Below are positions 50,383 through 60,783 of a DNA stretch of 64,000 bases, piece after piece (position 1 is the first letter of the stretch; each line of letters starts with the position of its first letter). The notes below the pieces were generated by a model. That model had not been told where the DNA came from, did not search any database, and worked only from the letters and a program-made list of their open reading frames with translations. The DNA comes from Thioploca ingrica. GTDB taxonomy: Bacteria > Pseudomonadota > Gammaproteobacteria > Beggiatoales > Beggiatoaceae. The stretch lies in the NCBI GenBank assembly GCA_000828835.1, contig AP014633.1, positions 3,906,001 through 3,970,000 of the forward strand, read 5' to 3'. Position numbers and translations under genes: made by a program.

Positions 50383-51099
50383 ATGCCTAGCATGTTCCAC
50401 GATGGGTCTATCCCGGCTCTTGAATTAAAAGGAAGCCTGTTAACTTTAATGATTTTACGCTTGTTTGAAAATGACAGCGAAAAAATTGCCGAACAGTTGG
50501 CAGAAAAAGTAGCACAAGCACCAGGATTGTTTCAACAGGCACCGATCGTTATTGATCTACAAGCGTTACCGGATGATAACCAAACCATTGATCTGACTGA
50601 GATAGTCCGATTATTGCGTACTTATGGATTTATTCCAGTAGCTATCCGAGGGGGTAATCCACCACAACATCAACTGGCACTGAGCTTAAATTTAGGTATT
50701 ATGGTTGATAATAGCCGAGTAGAACGCCCACATCGTTATCCCGAACCAGAACCGGTGGATCCTTCGCCACCTTGCCTCACTAAAATTGTGACCCATCCCA
50801 TTCGTTCTGGGCAACAAGTCTTAGCACTCCGAGGTGATTTAATTGTGCTAGCCACCGTGAGCCATGGAGCCGAAATATTAGCTCAGCGGCATATTCATGT
50901 CTACGGGGCATTACGAGGGCGTGCCTTAGCTGGTGTTAATGGAGATTGTGAAGCAAGAATCTTTTGTCAACAATTAGATGCTGAATTGGTATCAGTGGCC
51001 GGACAATATCAAATTAATGAAGAATTAGAAAATCATCTTCGCGGTAAACCCGCACAAGTATATTTAGAAAATGATACCTTAAAAATTGAGCCACTGTGA
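50383..51099 (+). CDS. minC: septum site-determining protein MinC
   Basis: 238 residues. The N-terminal FtsZ-antagonising domain starts with ALELKGSLLTLMILRLFEND and continues through FIPVAIRGGNP. A Pro-rich linker (RPHRYPEPEPVDPSPP) joins it to the C-terminal beta-helix dimer domain: VTHPIRSGQQVLALRGDLIVLATVSHGAEILAQRHIHVYGALRGRALAGVNGDCEARIFC with the RGRALAG and MinD-binding surface. MinC blocks FtsZ rings away from midcell when recruited to the membrane by MinD. First gene of minCDE. Confidence 0.95.
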   Translation: MPSMFHDGSIPALELKGSLLTLMILRLFENDSEKIAEQLAEKVAQAPGLFQQAPIVIDLQALPDDNQTIDLTEIVRLLRTYGFIPVAIRGGNPPQHQLALSLNLGIMVDNSRVERPHRYPEPEPVDPSPPCLTKIVTHPIRSGQQVLALRGDLIVLATVSHGAEILAQRHIHVYGALRGRALAGVNGDCEARIFCQQLDAELVSVAGQYQINEELENHLRGKPAQVYLENDTLKIEPL

Positions 51100-51202
51100 A
51101 AAGTATGTTAGTAATATATATAACTATGGGTTAAAAAATATTTTTTGAATTTATCATTCTAAAGTTATAATCCGTTTAACAGTTTAAGGGCAGGAAAATA
51201 GA

Positions 51203-52009
51203 TTGGCTAAGATTATTGTTGTTACCTCAGGTAAAGGTGGAGTCGGTAAAACGACCACCAGTGCTGCTTTTGCCACTGGCTTAGCTTTACGCGGTCATCA
51301 AACAGTGGTCATTGATTTTGATGTGGGGTTACGTAACCTCGATCTGGTGATGGGATGTGAACGTCGAGTGGTTTATGATTTTATCAACGTGATTAATGGT
51401 GAGGGGAACTTAAATCAAGCCTTAATCAAAGATAAACGGGTGGAGAGCTTATTCATTCTCCCGGCTTCCCAAACTCGAGATAAGGAAGCGTTAACGATGA
51501 AAGGCGTTGCTAAAGTAATGGAAGTTCTAAAAAAACGCTTTGAATATATCATTTGTGATTCACCAGCCGGGATTGAACATGGTGCGATTATGGCGATGTA
51601 TTTTGCGGATGAAGCTTTAATCGTCACCAACCCGGAGGTTTCTTCGGTGCGAGATTCCGACCGGATTATTGGGATGTTATCCAGTAAAACTCGCCGGGCG
51701 GTGCAAAATTTACCGCCCGTTAAAGAACATTTATTATTGACTCGTTATTCAAGCAAGCGAGTCAACCATGGTGATATGCTCAGTGCTCAGGATGTACAAG
51801 AAATTTTGGCGATTCCACTATTAGGCGTTATACCCGAATCTAAATCGGTATTACAAGCTTCTAATGCCGGTGTTCCAGTCACTTTGGATAAAAATAGTGA
51901 TGCGGGACAAGCTTATCTTGATGTGGTCGCCCGGTTCCTCGGTGAGGAGCGCCCCCAGCGCTTTATTGAGGACAAAAAGGGCTTTTTCTCCCGCTTATTT
52001 GGAAGTTAA
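51203..52009 (+). CDS. minD: septum site-determining ATPase MinD
   Basis: 268 residues. The start is a TTG at 51203, giving [31 protein letters not shown], the expected N-terminus with the deviant Walker A motif. The loop [17 protein letters not shown] and the switch CDSPAGIE match MinD. The C-terminus ([11 protein letters not shown]) is the amphipathic membrane-targeting helix. MinD-ATP dimers bind membrane, recruit MinC and are released by MinE. It lies about 100 bases after minC and two bases before minE. The non-ATG start may lower its translation relative to neighbours. Confidence 0.96.
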   Translation: MAKIIVVTSGKGGVGKTTTSAAFATGLALRGHQTVVIDFDVGLRNLDLVMGCERRVVYDFINVINGEGNLNQALIKDKRVESLFILPASQTRDKEALTMKGVAKVMEVLKKRFEYIICDSPAGIEHGAIMAMYFADEALIVTNPEVSSVRDSDRIIGMLSSKTRRAVQNLPPVKEHLLLTRYSSKRVNHGDMLSAQDVQEILAIPLLGVIPESKSVLQASNAGVPVTLDKNSDAGQAYLDVVARFLGEERPQRFIEDKKGFFSRLFGS

Positions 52010-52011
52010 CC

Positions 52012-52299
52012 ATGGGTTTTTTTAATTACTTTCGTGCCGCATATCCCCAAAAAACGGCCTCGGTTGCTAAAGAACGGTTACAAATTATTGTGGCACACGA
52101 ACGTAAGCAACGCAGTGGTCAAAGTTCAACGCTCGATTATCTCCCTTTATTGCAAAAGGAATTGCTAGCAGTGGTGAGAAAATATGTGGTCATCGCTGAT
52201 GAGCATATTAAAGTCAATTTAGAAAAAGAAGGCGATTACGAAATTTTAGAACTTAATATTACCTTACCGGATCCCGACAATCGCCCCACTAAGGACTAA
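52012..52299 (+). CDS. minE: cell division topological specificity factor MinE
   Basis: 95 residues. The N-terminal membrane-binding and MinD-contact region is [31 protein letters not shown]. The C-terminal dimer domain is [43 protein letters not shown]. MinE stimulates MinD ATPase and drives pole-to-pole oscillation. It follows minD by two bases. Confidence 0.95.
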   Translation: MGFFNYFRAAYPQKTASVAKERLQIIVAHERKQRSGQSSTLDYLPLLQKELLAVVRKYVVIADEHIKVNLEKEGDYEILELNITLPDPDNRPTKD

Positions 52300-52305
52300 T
52301 AAAAC

Positions 52306-52863
52306 TTACTCTTTTTTACTTTCAATCATAAAATTACCAAACGGTGTTTTCACCAACTGATGACCCGCGGGAATTTCTTCTGGCTCAATAGGTGGCGGAG
52401 TGTTAGCAACGGCGGCTGCAGCCGGCTCAGGGGTTGAAGACGCTGGAGTATTTGAGTTCTTATCTTTGCCGACAACCTCTGGAGACGTGATTGACGGTGT
52501 TACTTTATCGGTACTAGTCACTTCTTGAGCAACTAGCGGTTTTTCTGGATTAGCTGTGGGTGACTCATTCGGCGTTGATAAAGGCAAGCGGTGATCCAGC
52601 CGCAATTCTGCTGAAGAGCCGGCTTGCGTTCTAAATAACACGGAATCTTGTTTGATTAGAACGACTTGCCAGGTTCCTTTGGCTTTGCCTTCATTGATAG
52701 TAATTTCCTCCCCTTCAGTCACCGAAATTTTGCCGCCGGGGAGGGAAATGTAAGCAATTCTTTTTTCACCTAAGATACTAATTCCTTCCAAATAACTACT
52801 TTCTTCACCCCAGCTTGGAAGGGAAAACCATATCATTATCAAACTGATCATCATTTTTAGCAT
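52306..52863 (-). CDS. exported protein of unknown function with Pro/Thr linker
   Basis: 185 residues. Signal peptide MLKMMISLIMIWFSLPSWGEE, a small beta domain (YISLPGGKISVTEGEEITINEGKAKGTWQVVLIKQDSVLFRTQAGSSAELRLDHRLPL), a disordered Pro/Ser/Thr/Ala linker, and a short C-terminal motif PAGHQLVKTPFGNFMIESKK. The small beta domain resembles the periplasmic HR or PilP-like domains of type II secretion and type IV pilus subunits, but I cannot assign it. It lies 16 bases downstream of the large PKD protein gene on the same strand and is probably co-transcribed with it. Its end converges on minE. Confidence 0.7.
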   Translation of the reverse strand: MLKMMISLIMIWFSLPSWGEESSYLEGISILGEKRIAYISLPGGKISVTEGEEITINEGKAKGTWQVVLIKQDSVLFRTQAGSSAELRLDHRLPLSTPNESPTANPEKPLVAQEVTSTDKVTPSITSPEVVGKDKNSNTPASSTPEPAAAAVANTPPPIEPEEIPAGHQLVKTPFGNFMIESKKE

Positions 52864-52879
52864 AATTTACCCCCGCTGA

Positions 52880-55800
52880 TTAGTGTGAAAAGTTACCTAT
52901 CTTCACTTGTGGGAAACGATGAGTTTGTAGGGCTTGATCAACGACGAGGACGGTAAATTGGTTAGGCTGCTCGCCAAACAAATTACTTAAAGTACCTTTT
53001 TCAAATTGATCATTAGGATAAGTATAATTGACAACATACAATTTGTCGCCGTTGGGTAATATTTCTTGTAGGTGCATCGGTAACTGCCAATCACCTTGGT
53101 TCGTTTGAAAAGTCACACTTTGTAGCGGAAAAAGTCCTTCTCGAACAATCGCTTTAACCGCAACTTGAGTATCACTGGCCGTACTCAAATTAGGCAAGGT
53201 ATCATTCAGATACAGTAAACTGGGATCAAAACCAGCCGCTAATACCTGTGGCTGCCGTCGCCGAACACCCACTTGATGTAACGGTTCAATGTTAAGCGAT
53301 TGTGGTACGGTCGCTAATGGCGGATTATTACCGAATTCTAAATTAGGAAAGGTATGAAATTGTCCTGCTTGATCAATGGCTTGAATTCGATATTGTCCAA
53401 CTTGATCACCCAATAAATTACCCAAAGTGAGTACCGGAAAAGATCCCGGTTGAAAAGTGAATACCGTTTCATAATGTTGATCACCATTGGCATAAGTCGC
53501 GATTTGCTGCATGATCAGTTGAAAATCACTGCCATTTTGTATAAAACGTACTGTTTGTAATGGGGTGCTACCGGGTCTAACAATCGCAAATATTTTCACT
53601 TCGGTATCCAGTACATCCACTAACATCGGATCAAAACCAGCCAATAAGACTTGTGGACGTTCCCGAACGATACCGGTAATCGGAATATCAATGCTGTGGC
53701 GATCAATGACCGTAATAGGTACGCTATAAGCGGCTTGTTGTTGGTCAGAAAAAGCTTGTAAAATTACATGATAAGTACCACCTTGTTGAAAAGTGTGCGC
53801 TGGATTGGTATCGGTAGCCACTTCGCCATCACCAAAGTCCCACAAATAACGTAGTGGCTCTTTAGCAAGCAACTGATTAAAAGTAGATTCGTTATTAAAA
53901 AAGACTCGGAGTGGTTTTTCTCCAAATAACGGCGTTACTCGAAACCAAGCTTGAGGAGCAACCGACTGCCTATTAATCATGAAGGTCTTAATGCCTTGTA
54001 CGGATTGATTGTTGGCATTAACGGCAGTGACCGTAACGGTCATATTACCTTCGCTAGAATAGGTGTGAGAAACGATAGCTTGATCGGTGCTGACGACTGG
54101 ACTATCGTCACCAAATTGCCAACGAAACAAGGTAGCTTGAAAACTTTCGGGTAATCGAGCAATAAACAGATTTTGCAATGGATTATCCAACGCCGGTGAA
54201 GATTCAATCAGCAGTTGCGGCAGGGTAGTTGGTGAGGCTAATTCTAAAGTGAGATCGTATTTCCCTAACGTATTATCTTTAAAAGCAGTGGCTTCCAGCA
54301 ATAAATCACCATCGTCAGTTGGGGTATAACGAAGTTGGACTTGTTGATTACCACTCCGATTATCATTTCGATGTAACCGTTGATAGAATTCATCATACAG
54401 ATATAGAGAACCCTCAAATTGATCTGAAGACATCGTGATGATTAATTCTTGCCCAGCCGTCACTGAAGTGATGCGATACTGATCCGCAAAGGCACTAGAA
54501 CGCGTTCGCGAATGGGGATCAGACGAAGCTAATTCACCACTAATCGTATTGCCTACGGGTAAGACGACCCCGGGACCAGGTGGTGTCCAACTAATCGCGA
54601 CCGGTTCATTGTGGTAAGCGTAAGCACCTTCATTATCACGGATGGTTAAACCCACGCTGTACCGCCCAGCTTGATCATAGGTATGGGTTACGCTAGTTTC
54701 GGTATCACAAAATAAAGGTGAACCATCGCCAAATTGCCAACACCGTTCTTCAATATCACCATCGGGATCGTGACTAAAATCAGTAAACGTCACTGTTGCG
54801 GGAGCCGTTAATTGCGACTGTTCAAATTCCAAGGCATAAGCCTGTGGGGGTTGATTAATCGCACCTTTCAGAATGGCTAAGCTATAATCACCATATTCTC
54901 GTTGATTATGCGCCGTTGCTTCCAGATAATAAGTGGCTTTGTGGTCGGCAGTAAAGACGATTTCCGCATTGGTGGTATTAACCGCACTGTCATCATTTGC
55001 CGCTAGTAATTCTTCTCCGGCTTTATCTTGAAATAAATATAAATAAGCATTGAAATTAGCCGCCATACGGATCGTTACTGTGTCACCGTCCTCTAAATTT
55101 AAGGCATAAGTATCGGCTGCAATCGCTGAACGTTGACGAGACCAGGGATCCGTTTCGGTCAGTGTCCCCGCGCGTAACTCATCCAAATTCAAAAAAGGCA
55201 TGGGAATACTTTCACCCTCATCGCGAGGAATGGGCTTTGGTGGTTTGAAATTCAGTAATTGCTCACGCGCAGCGGCATCAATATCCTCATAGAGCGCGGT
55301 CGGATTGCCATAAATAAAAGTAGCAACCCGCTGGGCTGCCGCTACATCCTGAGTTTGTGCCACAAAATAAATTAGCCGCACTTGCGCTTGTGCCGGCACA
55401 GTGACCGGATAAACCCAACTGAGTTGATTGCCTATCAACGTATGAGTTGCCGCTACCGGGTTATTTACTTGGGAGTGATAATGCAATAAAACCGGTTTAC
55501 TTCCAGAAATATCGTTAATAACGTCATCAGTCATTAAAAAATGACCCTGATCCGCCACAGCGACCGTATGATTTCCGGAACCTAATTTACCAAAAATTTC
55601 GACGGTCGTGTTTAATGGACTATCACTGGGATTGCGTAAAATCTCCGTAAACCGCGCAAAATTTTGAGTTTTAGACACATAAACCCGACGCTCGATTTCT
55701 AAACCACTCCCCGGTTCCGTAAAAGTTCCATAATAAACCTCGCGTCCATCAGCAGATAATCCCGTCACCTGACCGACATAATTAGTCCCATTGACCCGTA

Positions 55801-55966
55801 ATTGATACATACCGGCATAAGCATCTAAACTCCCTTTTAACAAGACACCATTTTGACCTATATCATATAAAAAATTTTCTCCATCAATAAGTTGCAAAGC
55901 AAAACTGACTGGCGATAGGAGCCATCCTAGCAAGATAATGACTTTCAGCCAACAGGGTTTGTTCAT
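52880..55966 (-). CDS. large exported protein with PKD and pre-peptidase C-terminal-like domains
   Basis: 1028 residues from the ATG at 55966, chosen for GGAG at seven bases and for the signal peptide MNKPCWLKVIILLGWLLSPVSFA; the frame is open 12 codons further up. A beta-rich N-terminal domain is followed by two PPC-type domains (GDTVTIRMAANFNAYLYLFQ...ATYYLEATAHNQREYGDYSLAI; AGQELIITMSSDQFEGSLYLYD). Among and after these are PKD domains (ERCWQFGDGSPLFCDTETSVTHTYDQAGRYSVGLTIRDNEG; FRWQFGDDSP; RYLWDFGDGEVATDTNPAHTFQQGGTYHVIL). The C-terminus has two related repeats beginning RRRQPQVLAAGFDPSLLYLND and RERPQVLLAGFDPMLVDVLD. No catalytic domain is seen; binding or adhesion at the cell surface is likely. 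Confidence 0.82.
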   Translation of the reverse strand: MNKPCWLKVIILLGWLLSPVSFALQLIDGENFLYDIGQNGVLLKGSLDAYAGMYQLRVNGTNYVGQVTGLSADGREVYYGTFTEPGSGLEIERRVYVSKTQNFARFTEILRNPSDSPLNTTVEIFGKLGSGNHTVAVADQGHFLMTDDVINDISGSKPVLLHYHSQVNNPVAATHTLIGNQLSWVYPVTVPAQAQVRLIYFVAQTQDVAAAQRVATFIYGNPTALYEDIDAAAREQLLNFKPPKPIPRDEGESIPMPFLNLDELRAGTLTETDPWSRQRSAIAADTYALNLEDGDTVTIRMAANFNAYLYLFQDKAGEELLAANDDSAVNTTNAEIVFTADHKATYYLEATAHNQREYGDYSLAILKGAINQPPQAYALEFEQSQLTAPATVTFTDFSHDPDGDIEERCWQFGDGSPLFCDTETSVTHTYDQAGRYSVGLTIRDNEGAYAYHNEPVAISWTPPGPGVVLPVGNTISGELASSDPHSRTRSSAFADQYRITSVTAGQELIITMSSDQFEGSLYLYDEFYQRLHRNDNRSGNQQVQLRYTPTDDGDLLLEATAFKDNTLGKYDLTLELASPTTLPQLLIESSPALDNPLQNLFIARLPESFQATLFRWQFGDDSPVVSTDQAIVSHTYSSEGNMTVTVTAVNANNQSVQGIKTFMINRQSVAPQAWFRVTPLFGEKPLRVFFNNESTFNQLLAKEPLRYLWDFGDGEVATDTNPAHTFQQGGTYHVILQAFSDQQQAAYSVPITVIDRHSIDIPITGIVRERPQVLLAGFDPMLVDVLDTEVKIFAIVRPGSTPLQTVRFIQNGSDFQLIMQQIATYANGDQHYETVFTFQPGSFPVLTLGNLLGDQVGQYRIQAIDQAGQFHTFPNLEFGNNPPLATVPQSLNIEPLHQVGVRRRQPQVLAAGFDPSLLYLNDTLPNLSTASDTQVAVKAIVREGLFPLQSVTFQTNQGDWQLPMHLQEILPNGDKLYVVNYTYPNDQFEKGTLSNLFGEQPNQFTVLVVDQALQTHRFPQVKIGNFSH

Positions 55967-56374
55967 AAAAAATCTCCAGGCATGGAATAGAAAATAAGTC
56001 ACATTTTATAGCTAATGTCAAAGCGGCAAAAGGGTGAGGTGAATTATTATATTGACCATTAGAAATTAGGAGCCACTCATTCCAGAGTGCATAAAGTGAG
56101 GCATTAACTAGCCATTAAAAATTAATTACCGTTTAAAAGTTATTTGGTACCTTTTGTCTATTTATGGCTAAATAATATTTAATATTTATATATACTAAAA
56201 TTTGTGTATATTTATATTAGTATGCAAAAAGCCACTTAACCAAGACCAAATGGTTGAGTGTTATTAAAAGAAAAGGTAGGGATTTGCTAAAAAGCAAAGA
56301 TATTCTTACTTCTTCTTTTTTCTTAACTATGACTTGATTGACCATTAAGCTTTTCATAGTAAAAGGATAAAGTG
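55967..56374. other. AT-rich intergenic region between divergent exported-protein genes
   Basis: No gene is seen. Promoters for both flanking genes must be here. An AAAAGGA site precedes the ATG at 56375. Confidence 0.4.
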
Positions 56375-57496
56375 ATGAAGAAAACTAGTTTATTGCTGGC
56401 GATAGGTGCGTTGTTGTATGGTGCATCAGGTAGTTATGCCCTTGCTAATATCAATTCTGGGATGACAAATGCTCAGATCTTGGCTGTCCTCCAAGCAAAT
56501 GGTTGTATTCCGGCTGCCAATGCCGTTGATCTCACTGCAGAGGAAGTACCCCCAGAAGATGCTGTGGTTGATGTAACCGCTGCTGCAAATCAAAATCCCC
56601 CACCGGCTAATATTTGGGTAGATGATAACGACCCAGTACATATGGGTAAGTTCTGTGGTTTCAGGCCAACGGGCGGTACAATGGCTGATTTCCCGGTAAG
56701 TGTGAATGGTGGAGCCAGTTCGGCTACTTTCCGAAATTTTAGTCTGTCGCCAAACTCAGGTGTAGCTGTAGGAGGTGGTACACCTGAAAATGGAGGGGGG
56801 TGGTTATTATTTGAAAAAGGCGACACCTGGAATAACAGGTGGTGTCTGGTTACAGAAATGCCTATAACCGATATAACGCTTGATCCGCTATCAAGGACAG
56901 GTCCGGGACCGGAAAAGTATGCCTTTGATATAATTTATGAGCCAACTCATAGTGATGAGTTCGATGGAGGTTCTCAAAGAGGCTGGGCAGTTACTGGAAA
57001 CGCCCGTTTCACAGCAACTTATAGTCGGCCAGTATTAGTTGATAGTCACCCCAATGATCTACATGCACCTTATCCTGATAATCTAAAAACCAGATATATG
57101 GCTAATCCTAATACCACACATGATATGTATGGTACTCTGAAAATTAAGTTTGAAGCCCCCGCTTTAGGACAGGTAGATCTACCTGCCTTATTTACTTACA
57201 GAGCCGATACCGATTGCTTACCGGTTAAGGAAGGTCAAGTGGTCTCTTATAATCCGGAGACAAGCACCTTGGTTATGAATATCTTGGCAGAGAATGGTGG
57301 GCTGGCTGCTATTGTCCAAAGATGCGACGATGACATTAGTGTTGCTGATACTTTTGATTTAACTGGTAATGATACCATTACTACCTCACTTCAATTTGAA
57401 AGTGGTTGTTGCTATAGTTTGGTGAACGCCGATACTTTAGAGACAGTCAAACTACTGGGAGTGAATACCAACGCCAATAATGAAGTCTGCCCCTAG
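56375..57496 (+). CDS. secreted protein of unknown function
   Basis: 373 residues from the ATG at 56375 (a GTG just before it is less well spaced). Signal peptide MKKTSLLLAIGALLYGASGSYALA, then a conserved-looking NSGMTNAQILAVLQANGCIP segment. A long beta-rich domain follows (PVHMGKFCGFRPTGG, NNRWCLVTEMPIT, FTATYSRPVLVDSHPNDLHAPYPDNLKTRYMANPNTTHDMYG) with several Cys (near residues 44, 93, 151, 270, 309 and 344-345) and a C-terminal CCYSLVNADTLETVKLLG. I do not recognise the family. It has its own strong terminator, so it is a single-gene unit. Extracellular or periplasmic location is inferred from the signal. Confidence 0.72.
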   Translation: MKKTSLLLAIGALLYGASGSYALANINSGMTNAQILAVLQANGCIPAANAVDLTAEEVPPEDAVVDVTAAANQNPPPANIWVDDNDPVHMGKFCGFRPTGGTMADFPVSVNGGASSATFRNFSLSPNSGVAVGGGTPENGGGWLLFEKGDTWNNRWCLVTEMPITDITLDPLSRTGPGPEKYAFDIIYEPTHSDEFDGGSQRGWAVTGNARFTATYSRPVLVDSHPNDLHAPYPDNLKTRYMANPNTTHDMYGTLKIKFEAPALGQVDLPALFTYRADTDCLPVKEGQVVSYNPETSTLVMNILAENGGLAAIVQRCDDDISVADTFDLTGNDTITTSLQFESGCCYSLVNADTLETVKLLGVNTNANNEVCP

Positions 57497-57532
57497 TAAT
57501 TTAAAACAACCCAATAATTACTAACTAAACCT

Positions 57533-57574
57533 AAGAGCAACGGTGATCAAATTGAGAAACCGTTGCTCTTTTTT
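57533..57574 (+). terminator. rho-independent terminator after the secreted protein gene
   Basis: AAGAGCAACGGT pairs with ACCGTTGCTCTT over a 14-base loop, followed by TTTT. The stem is perfect over 12 bp. Confidence 0.9.
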
Positions 57575-57634
57575 AGTTTCTGCTCATTAACAAGTTTTTT
57601 TGAATGTAATTCAATAAGGGGGAAGTAACCAGTT

Positions 57635-57651
57635 TTAACTTAATGGCAATG
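57635..57651. repeat. isolated TTAACTTAATGGCAATG tag
   Basis: A copy of the dispersed tag preceded by a half hairpin (AAGGGGGAAG). Part of the family described at 48598-48900. Confidence 0.6.
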
Positions 57652-57779
57652 CCTGTTACCCTACCTTTCTACCACTAGCAAACACCTTGACTAAAAAAAG
57701 AACACCGTGAATAGGCTTGACTAATCCCATTTCTGCATTATATTTCTCCGCTGTTATTTTAATAAAGGACGTTGTATCC

Positions 57780-58796
57780 ATGATTATCATCATGCATCCT
57801 CAAGTGACCGAAGAGGAAATTCAAGGAGTTGAAAAAAGACTCAAATCACTGGGCTTAGGAGCGAATATCTCTCGTGGCGTTGAACGAACCATTATTGGTG
57901 CCATTGGTGATGAACGGCAAATTCATAAAGAAACTTTACAATTACTTCCAGGCGTTGAAGACGTTATCCGAATTGTTAAGCCTTATAAAATTGTCGCTCG
58001 TGAATGGCATCAAGCGGATACCGTTATCAATGTCGGCGGGATTCCGATAGGAGGTAAAACCATACAAGTGATTGGTGGACCCTGTTCGGTCGAAACTCAA
58101 GCGCAAATGGATTTGGCAGCACAAGGGGTAGCGGCAGCGGGCTGTCGGTTAATGCGGGGTGGTGCTTTTAAACCACGCACCAGTCCCTACACTTTTCAAG
58201 GTAAAGGAATTGAAGGGTTAGAAATATTTCGTCAAGCTGCGGCTAAATATCGTTTGCCAATTGTGACCGAATTAATGGATGTGCGCTACCTGGACATTTT
58301 CTTAGAACAGCAAGTCGATGTCATCCAAATTGGTGCCCGTAATATGCAAAATTTTGATTTACTTAAAGAAGTCGGCAGAATTCACACGCCGGTGGTACTG
58401 AAACGGGGATTATGCGCCACTATTTCGGAATGGTTAATGTCAGCGGAGTATATTGCTGCTGGGGGTAATCACAATATTATTTTGTGTGAACGTGGTGTGC
58501 GCAGTTTTGAAAAAGCTTATCGCAATATGTTAGATGTCACCGCGATTCCAATTCTAAAAAAAGAAACTCATTTACCCGTTATTGTTGACCCTAGTCATGC
58601 TGGTGGTAAAGCGAGTTTAGTACCAGCATTATCGAAAGCCGCTATCGCCGCTGGCGCTGATGGTTTGCTGATAGAAATGCATCCCAATCCCTGTGATGCT
58701 TGGTGCGATGCTGATCAGGCATTAACACCACCAGAATTAAATCAATTAATGGAAGAATTACGATTACTTGCCCAAGCCGTCGGACGTGATTTCTAA
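57780..58796 (+). CDS. aroF: 3-deoxy-7-phosphoheptulonate synthase (DAHP synthase)
   Basis: 338 residues from the ATG at 57780 with AAAGGA upstream; the frame opens 21 codons earlier without good start signals. Residues about 1-70 are a ferredoxin-like regulatory domain (MIIIMHPQVTEEEIQGVEKRLKSLG...IGAIGD). The TIM barrel carries VIGGPCSVETQAQM, LMRGGAFKPRTSPYTFQGKG, IGARNMQNFDLLKEVG, VVLKRGL, and VDPSHAGGKASLV. This is the AroF/Thermotoga-type class Ialpha-beta enzyme, which condenses phosphoenolpyruvate and erythrose 4-phosphate in the first step of the shikimate pathway. The N-terminal domain in this class mediates feedback by aromatic amino acids. Confidence 0.95.
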   Translation: MIIIMHPQVTEEEIQGVEKRLKSLGLGANISRGVERTIIGAIGDERQIHKETLQLLPGVEDVIRIVKPYKIVAREWHQADTVINVGGIPIGGKTIQVIGGPCSVETQAQMDLAAQGVAAAGCRLMRGGAFKPRTSPYTFQGKGIEGLEIFRQAAAKYRLPIVTELMDVRYLDIFLEQQVDVIQIGARNMQNFDLLKEVGRIHTPVVLKRGLCATISEWLMSAEYIAAGGNHNIILCERGVRSFEKAYRNMLDVTAIPILKKETHLPVIVDPSHAGGKASLVPALSKAAIAAGADGLLIEMHPNPCDAWCDADQALTPPELNQLMEELRLLAQAVGRDF

Positions 58797-58856
58797 AAAT
58801 CAACCTTGGAGTGCTTGGCAACTCTTGTCATTCCAGCCTTGCACTCCGAATTAAGA

Positions 58857-59480
58857 TCATTTGCTCAGGTAAATTTTAGTGGGTTTACGCCGAAATCGAT
58901 ACAGTGCAATCTCCCCAAATAAATTGGGCCTTAACCGCATAGCGGTACTGGTGCGATGTTTGGTGTCAACGACCGTTCTTTGGAGCACCTGAATATCCAA
59001 CAAGTCACATAGCTTTTCAAAATCACGTAAAGTACATAGATGAATATTTTCGGTGTTATACCATTCATTAGGCAAAGCGCGTGACATCGGCATGACTCCA
59101 CTAAAAAACAACGAAAAGCGCGCGCGCCAGTGTCCAAAATTCGGAAAAGTCACAATCCCTTCTCGCCCAAGTCGTAACATTTCCATCAGTAATTTGTCCG
59201 GACGGCGAATGGTTTGGATAGCTTGAGTCATCACCACGTAATCAAAGCTATTATCCATAAAATCGGATAACCCTTGGTTCAAATCCGTATGGATAACATT
59301 TACCCCGGCTTTGATACTCAATTCAATATTATTATCATCGATTTCTAAACCATATCCCGTGACTTGGTGCATCTCACGTAGATGTGCCAATAAAGTCCCA
59401 TCACCACAACCTAAATCGAGAACATGTGAGCCTTTAGCAATCCATTCACCAATCAAGGCTAAATCATTACGTAATACCAT
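58857..59480 (-). CDS. metW: methionine biosynthesis protein MetW
   Basis: 207 residues. Methyltransferase-like fold with HVLDLGCGDGTLLAHL, TDLNQGLSDFMDNSFDYVVMTQAIQ, and the MetW-specific FPNFGHWRARFSLFFSGVMPMSRALPNEWYNTENIHLCTLRDFEKLC. The start ATG overlaps the metX stop codon (TAATG), so the two are translationally coupled. MetW supports homoserine acyltransferase function in this two-gene pathway; its own enzymatic role is not settled. Confidence 0.95.
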   Translation of the reverse strand: MVLRNDLALIGEWIAKGSHVLDLGCGDGTLLAHLREMHQVTGYGLEIDDNNIELSIKAGVNVIHTDLNQGLSDFMDNSFDYVVMTQAIQTIRRPDKLLMEMLRLGREGIVTFPNFGHWRARFSLFFSGVMPMSRALPNEWYNTENIHLCTLRDFEKLCDLLDIQVLQRTVVDTKHRTSTAMRLRPNLFGEIALYRFRRKPTKIYLSK

Positions 59481-60628
59481 TATTTTTCACCCGGTATGTT
59501 GATTTGCTGCATATAAGCTTGAAACACACGTATATAATGTGGAATAGGCATTAAAAAGGCATCGTGACCTTCATGAGCTTTAATCTCGGCATAACTAACC
59601 TCCTTTTTGTTATCCAATAAAGCTTTGACAATTTCACGCGAACGCGCTGGGGAAAAGCGCCAATCACTGGTGAAAGAAACAATCAAAAATTTGGCCAGGA
59701 CTTTAGTTAAAGCCGCAGCAAGATTATCACCACACTCATGAGCCGGGTCAAAATAATCTAGCGCTTTGGTCATTAACAAATAAGTATTGGCATCAAAACG
59801 ATCAACGAATGAACGACCTTGATAACGCAAGTAACTTTCTACTTGAAATTCGACATCAAACCCGAAGTGAATTTTACCTTCACGTAATTCGCGACCAAAT
59901 TTTTGGCGCATGGCAACGTCAGATAAATAGGTAATATGTCCTAACATTCGTGCTAACATTAAACCCTGGCGGGGAATAACATTATACTGATAATAATGCC
60001 CGGCGTGAAAATCCGGGTCATTCATAATCGCTTGTCGAGCCACTTCATTAAAAGCAATGTTTTGGGCAGTTAATTTGGGAGCAGCGGCAATCGCAATACA
60101 ATGACGTAAATGTTTGGGATAATCTATCGCCCATTGTAGCGCTTGCATACCGCCTAAACTACCGCCAAGCACGGCTGCCCATTGGGAAATACCGAGTACA
60201 TCCCCTAAGCGTGCTTGACTCTTGACCCAATCACGTGCAGTAATGATTGGAAAATCAGGACCATATGGTTTATTGGTTTCTGGATTAATACTGTTGGGTC
60301 CGGTTGAACCCTTACACCCACCTAAGTTATTCAAAGAAACCACAAAAAAACGGTTAGTGTCAATGGGTTTACCCGGACCAATACAAGTATCCCACCAACC
60401 CGGTTTTTTATCCTGCATGCTATAATACCCAGCAGCATGGTGGTCGCCACTCAACGCATGACAAATCAATATGGCATTAGAATGATTTTCATTCAATTTG
60501 CCATAGGTTTCATAGACAATATCATATTCTGCTAAAGTCCGCCCACAATCTAACGCCAAGGGTGTTGAAAAATGGTGGGTCTGGGGCGTCACTAATCCCA
60601 CACAGTCGGGAGATAATATATCCGGCAT
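59480..60628 (-). CDS. metX: homoserine O-acyltransferase MetX
   Basis: 382 residues. Alpha/beta hydrolase with the MetX pattern: [48 protein letters not shown], the nucleophile elbow [18 protein letters not shown] (Ser), [26 protein letters not shown] (Asp) and HEGHDAFL (His). It activates homoserine for methionine synthesis. In gammaproteobacteria MetX-fold enzymes may use succinyl-CoA rather than acetyl-CoA, and I cannot tell which from sequence alone. Coupled to metW. Confidence 0.94.
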   Translation of the reverse strand: MPDILSPDCVGLVTPQTHHFSTPLALDCGRTLAEYDIVYETYGKLNENHSNAILICHALSGDHHAAGYYSMQDKKPGWWDTCIGPGKPIDTNRFFVVSLNNLGGCKGSTGPNSINPETNKPYGPDFPIITARDWVKSQARLGDVLGISQWAAVLGGSLGGMQALQWAIDYPKHLRHCIAIAAAPKLTAQNIAFNEVARQAIMNDPDFHAGHYYQYNVIPRQGLMLARMLGHITYLSDVAMRQKFGRELREGKIHFGFDVEFQVESYLRYQGRSFVDRFDANTYLLMTKALDYFDPAHECGDNLAAALTKVLAKFLIVSFTSDWRFSPARSREIVKALLDNKKEVSYAEIKAHEGHDAFLMPIPHYIRVFQAYMQQINIPGEK

Positions 60629-60783
60629 GAAGGTATCCTAAATAGAGAAATAGAACACGCATTAGATAAAAAATAAGGTAAGATAATACAACGTCACTTC
60701 CGGCAAAACAATTCCTATTGTAAAGTTAAATCGAGCTTATTTTTTCAAAGCGATTTGATCGTTATCAATCGACTCACTTGATT

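Noticed and set aside
56375-57496. Considered as a type IV pilin or S-layer protein
   Set aside because: No prepilin motif, SLH domain or recognisable anchor; only a Sec signal is visible, so it was left unnamed.
60629-60783. SAM- or SAH-type riboswitch upstream of metX
   Set aside because: No conserved aptamer core could be recognised in this short AT-rich segment.
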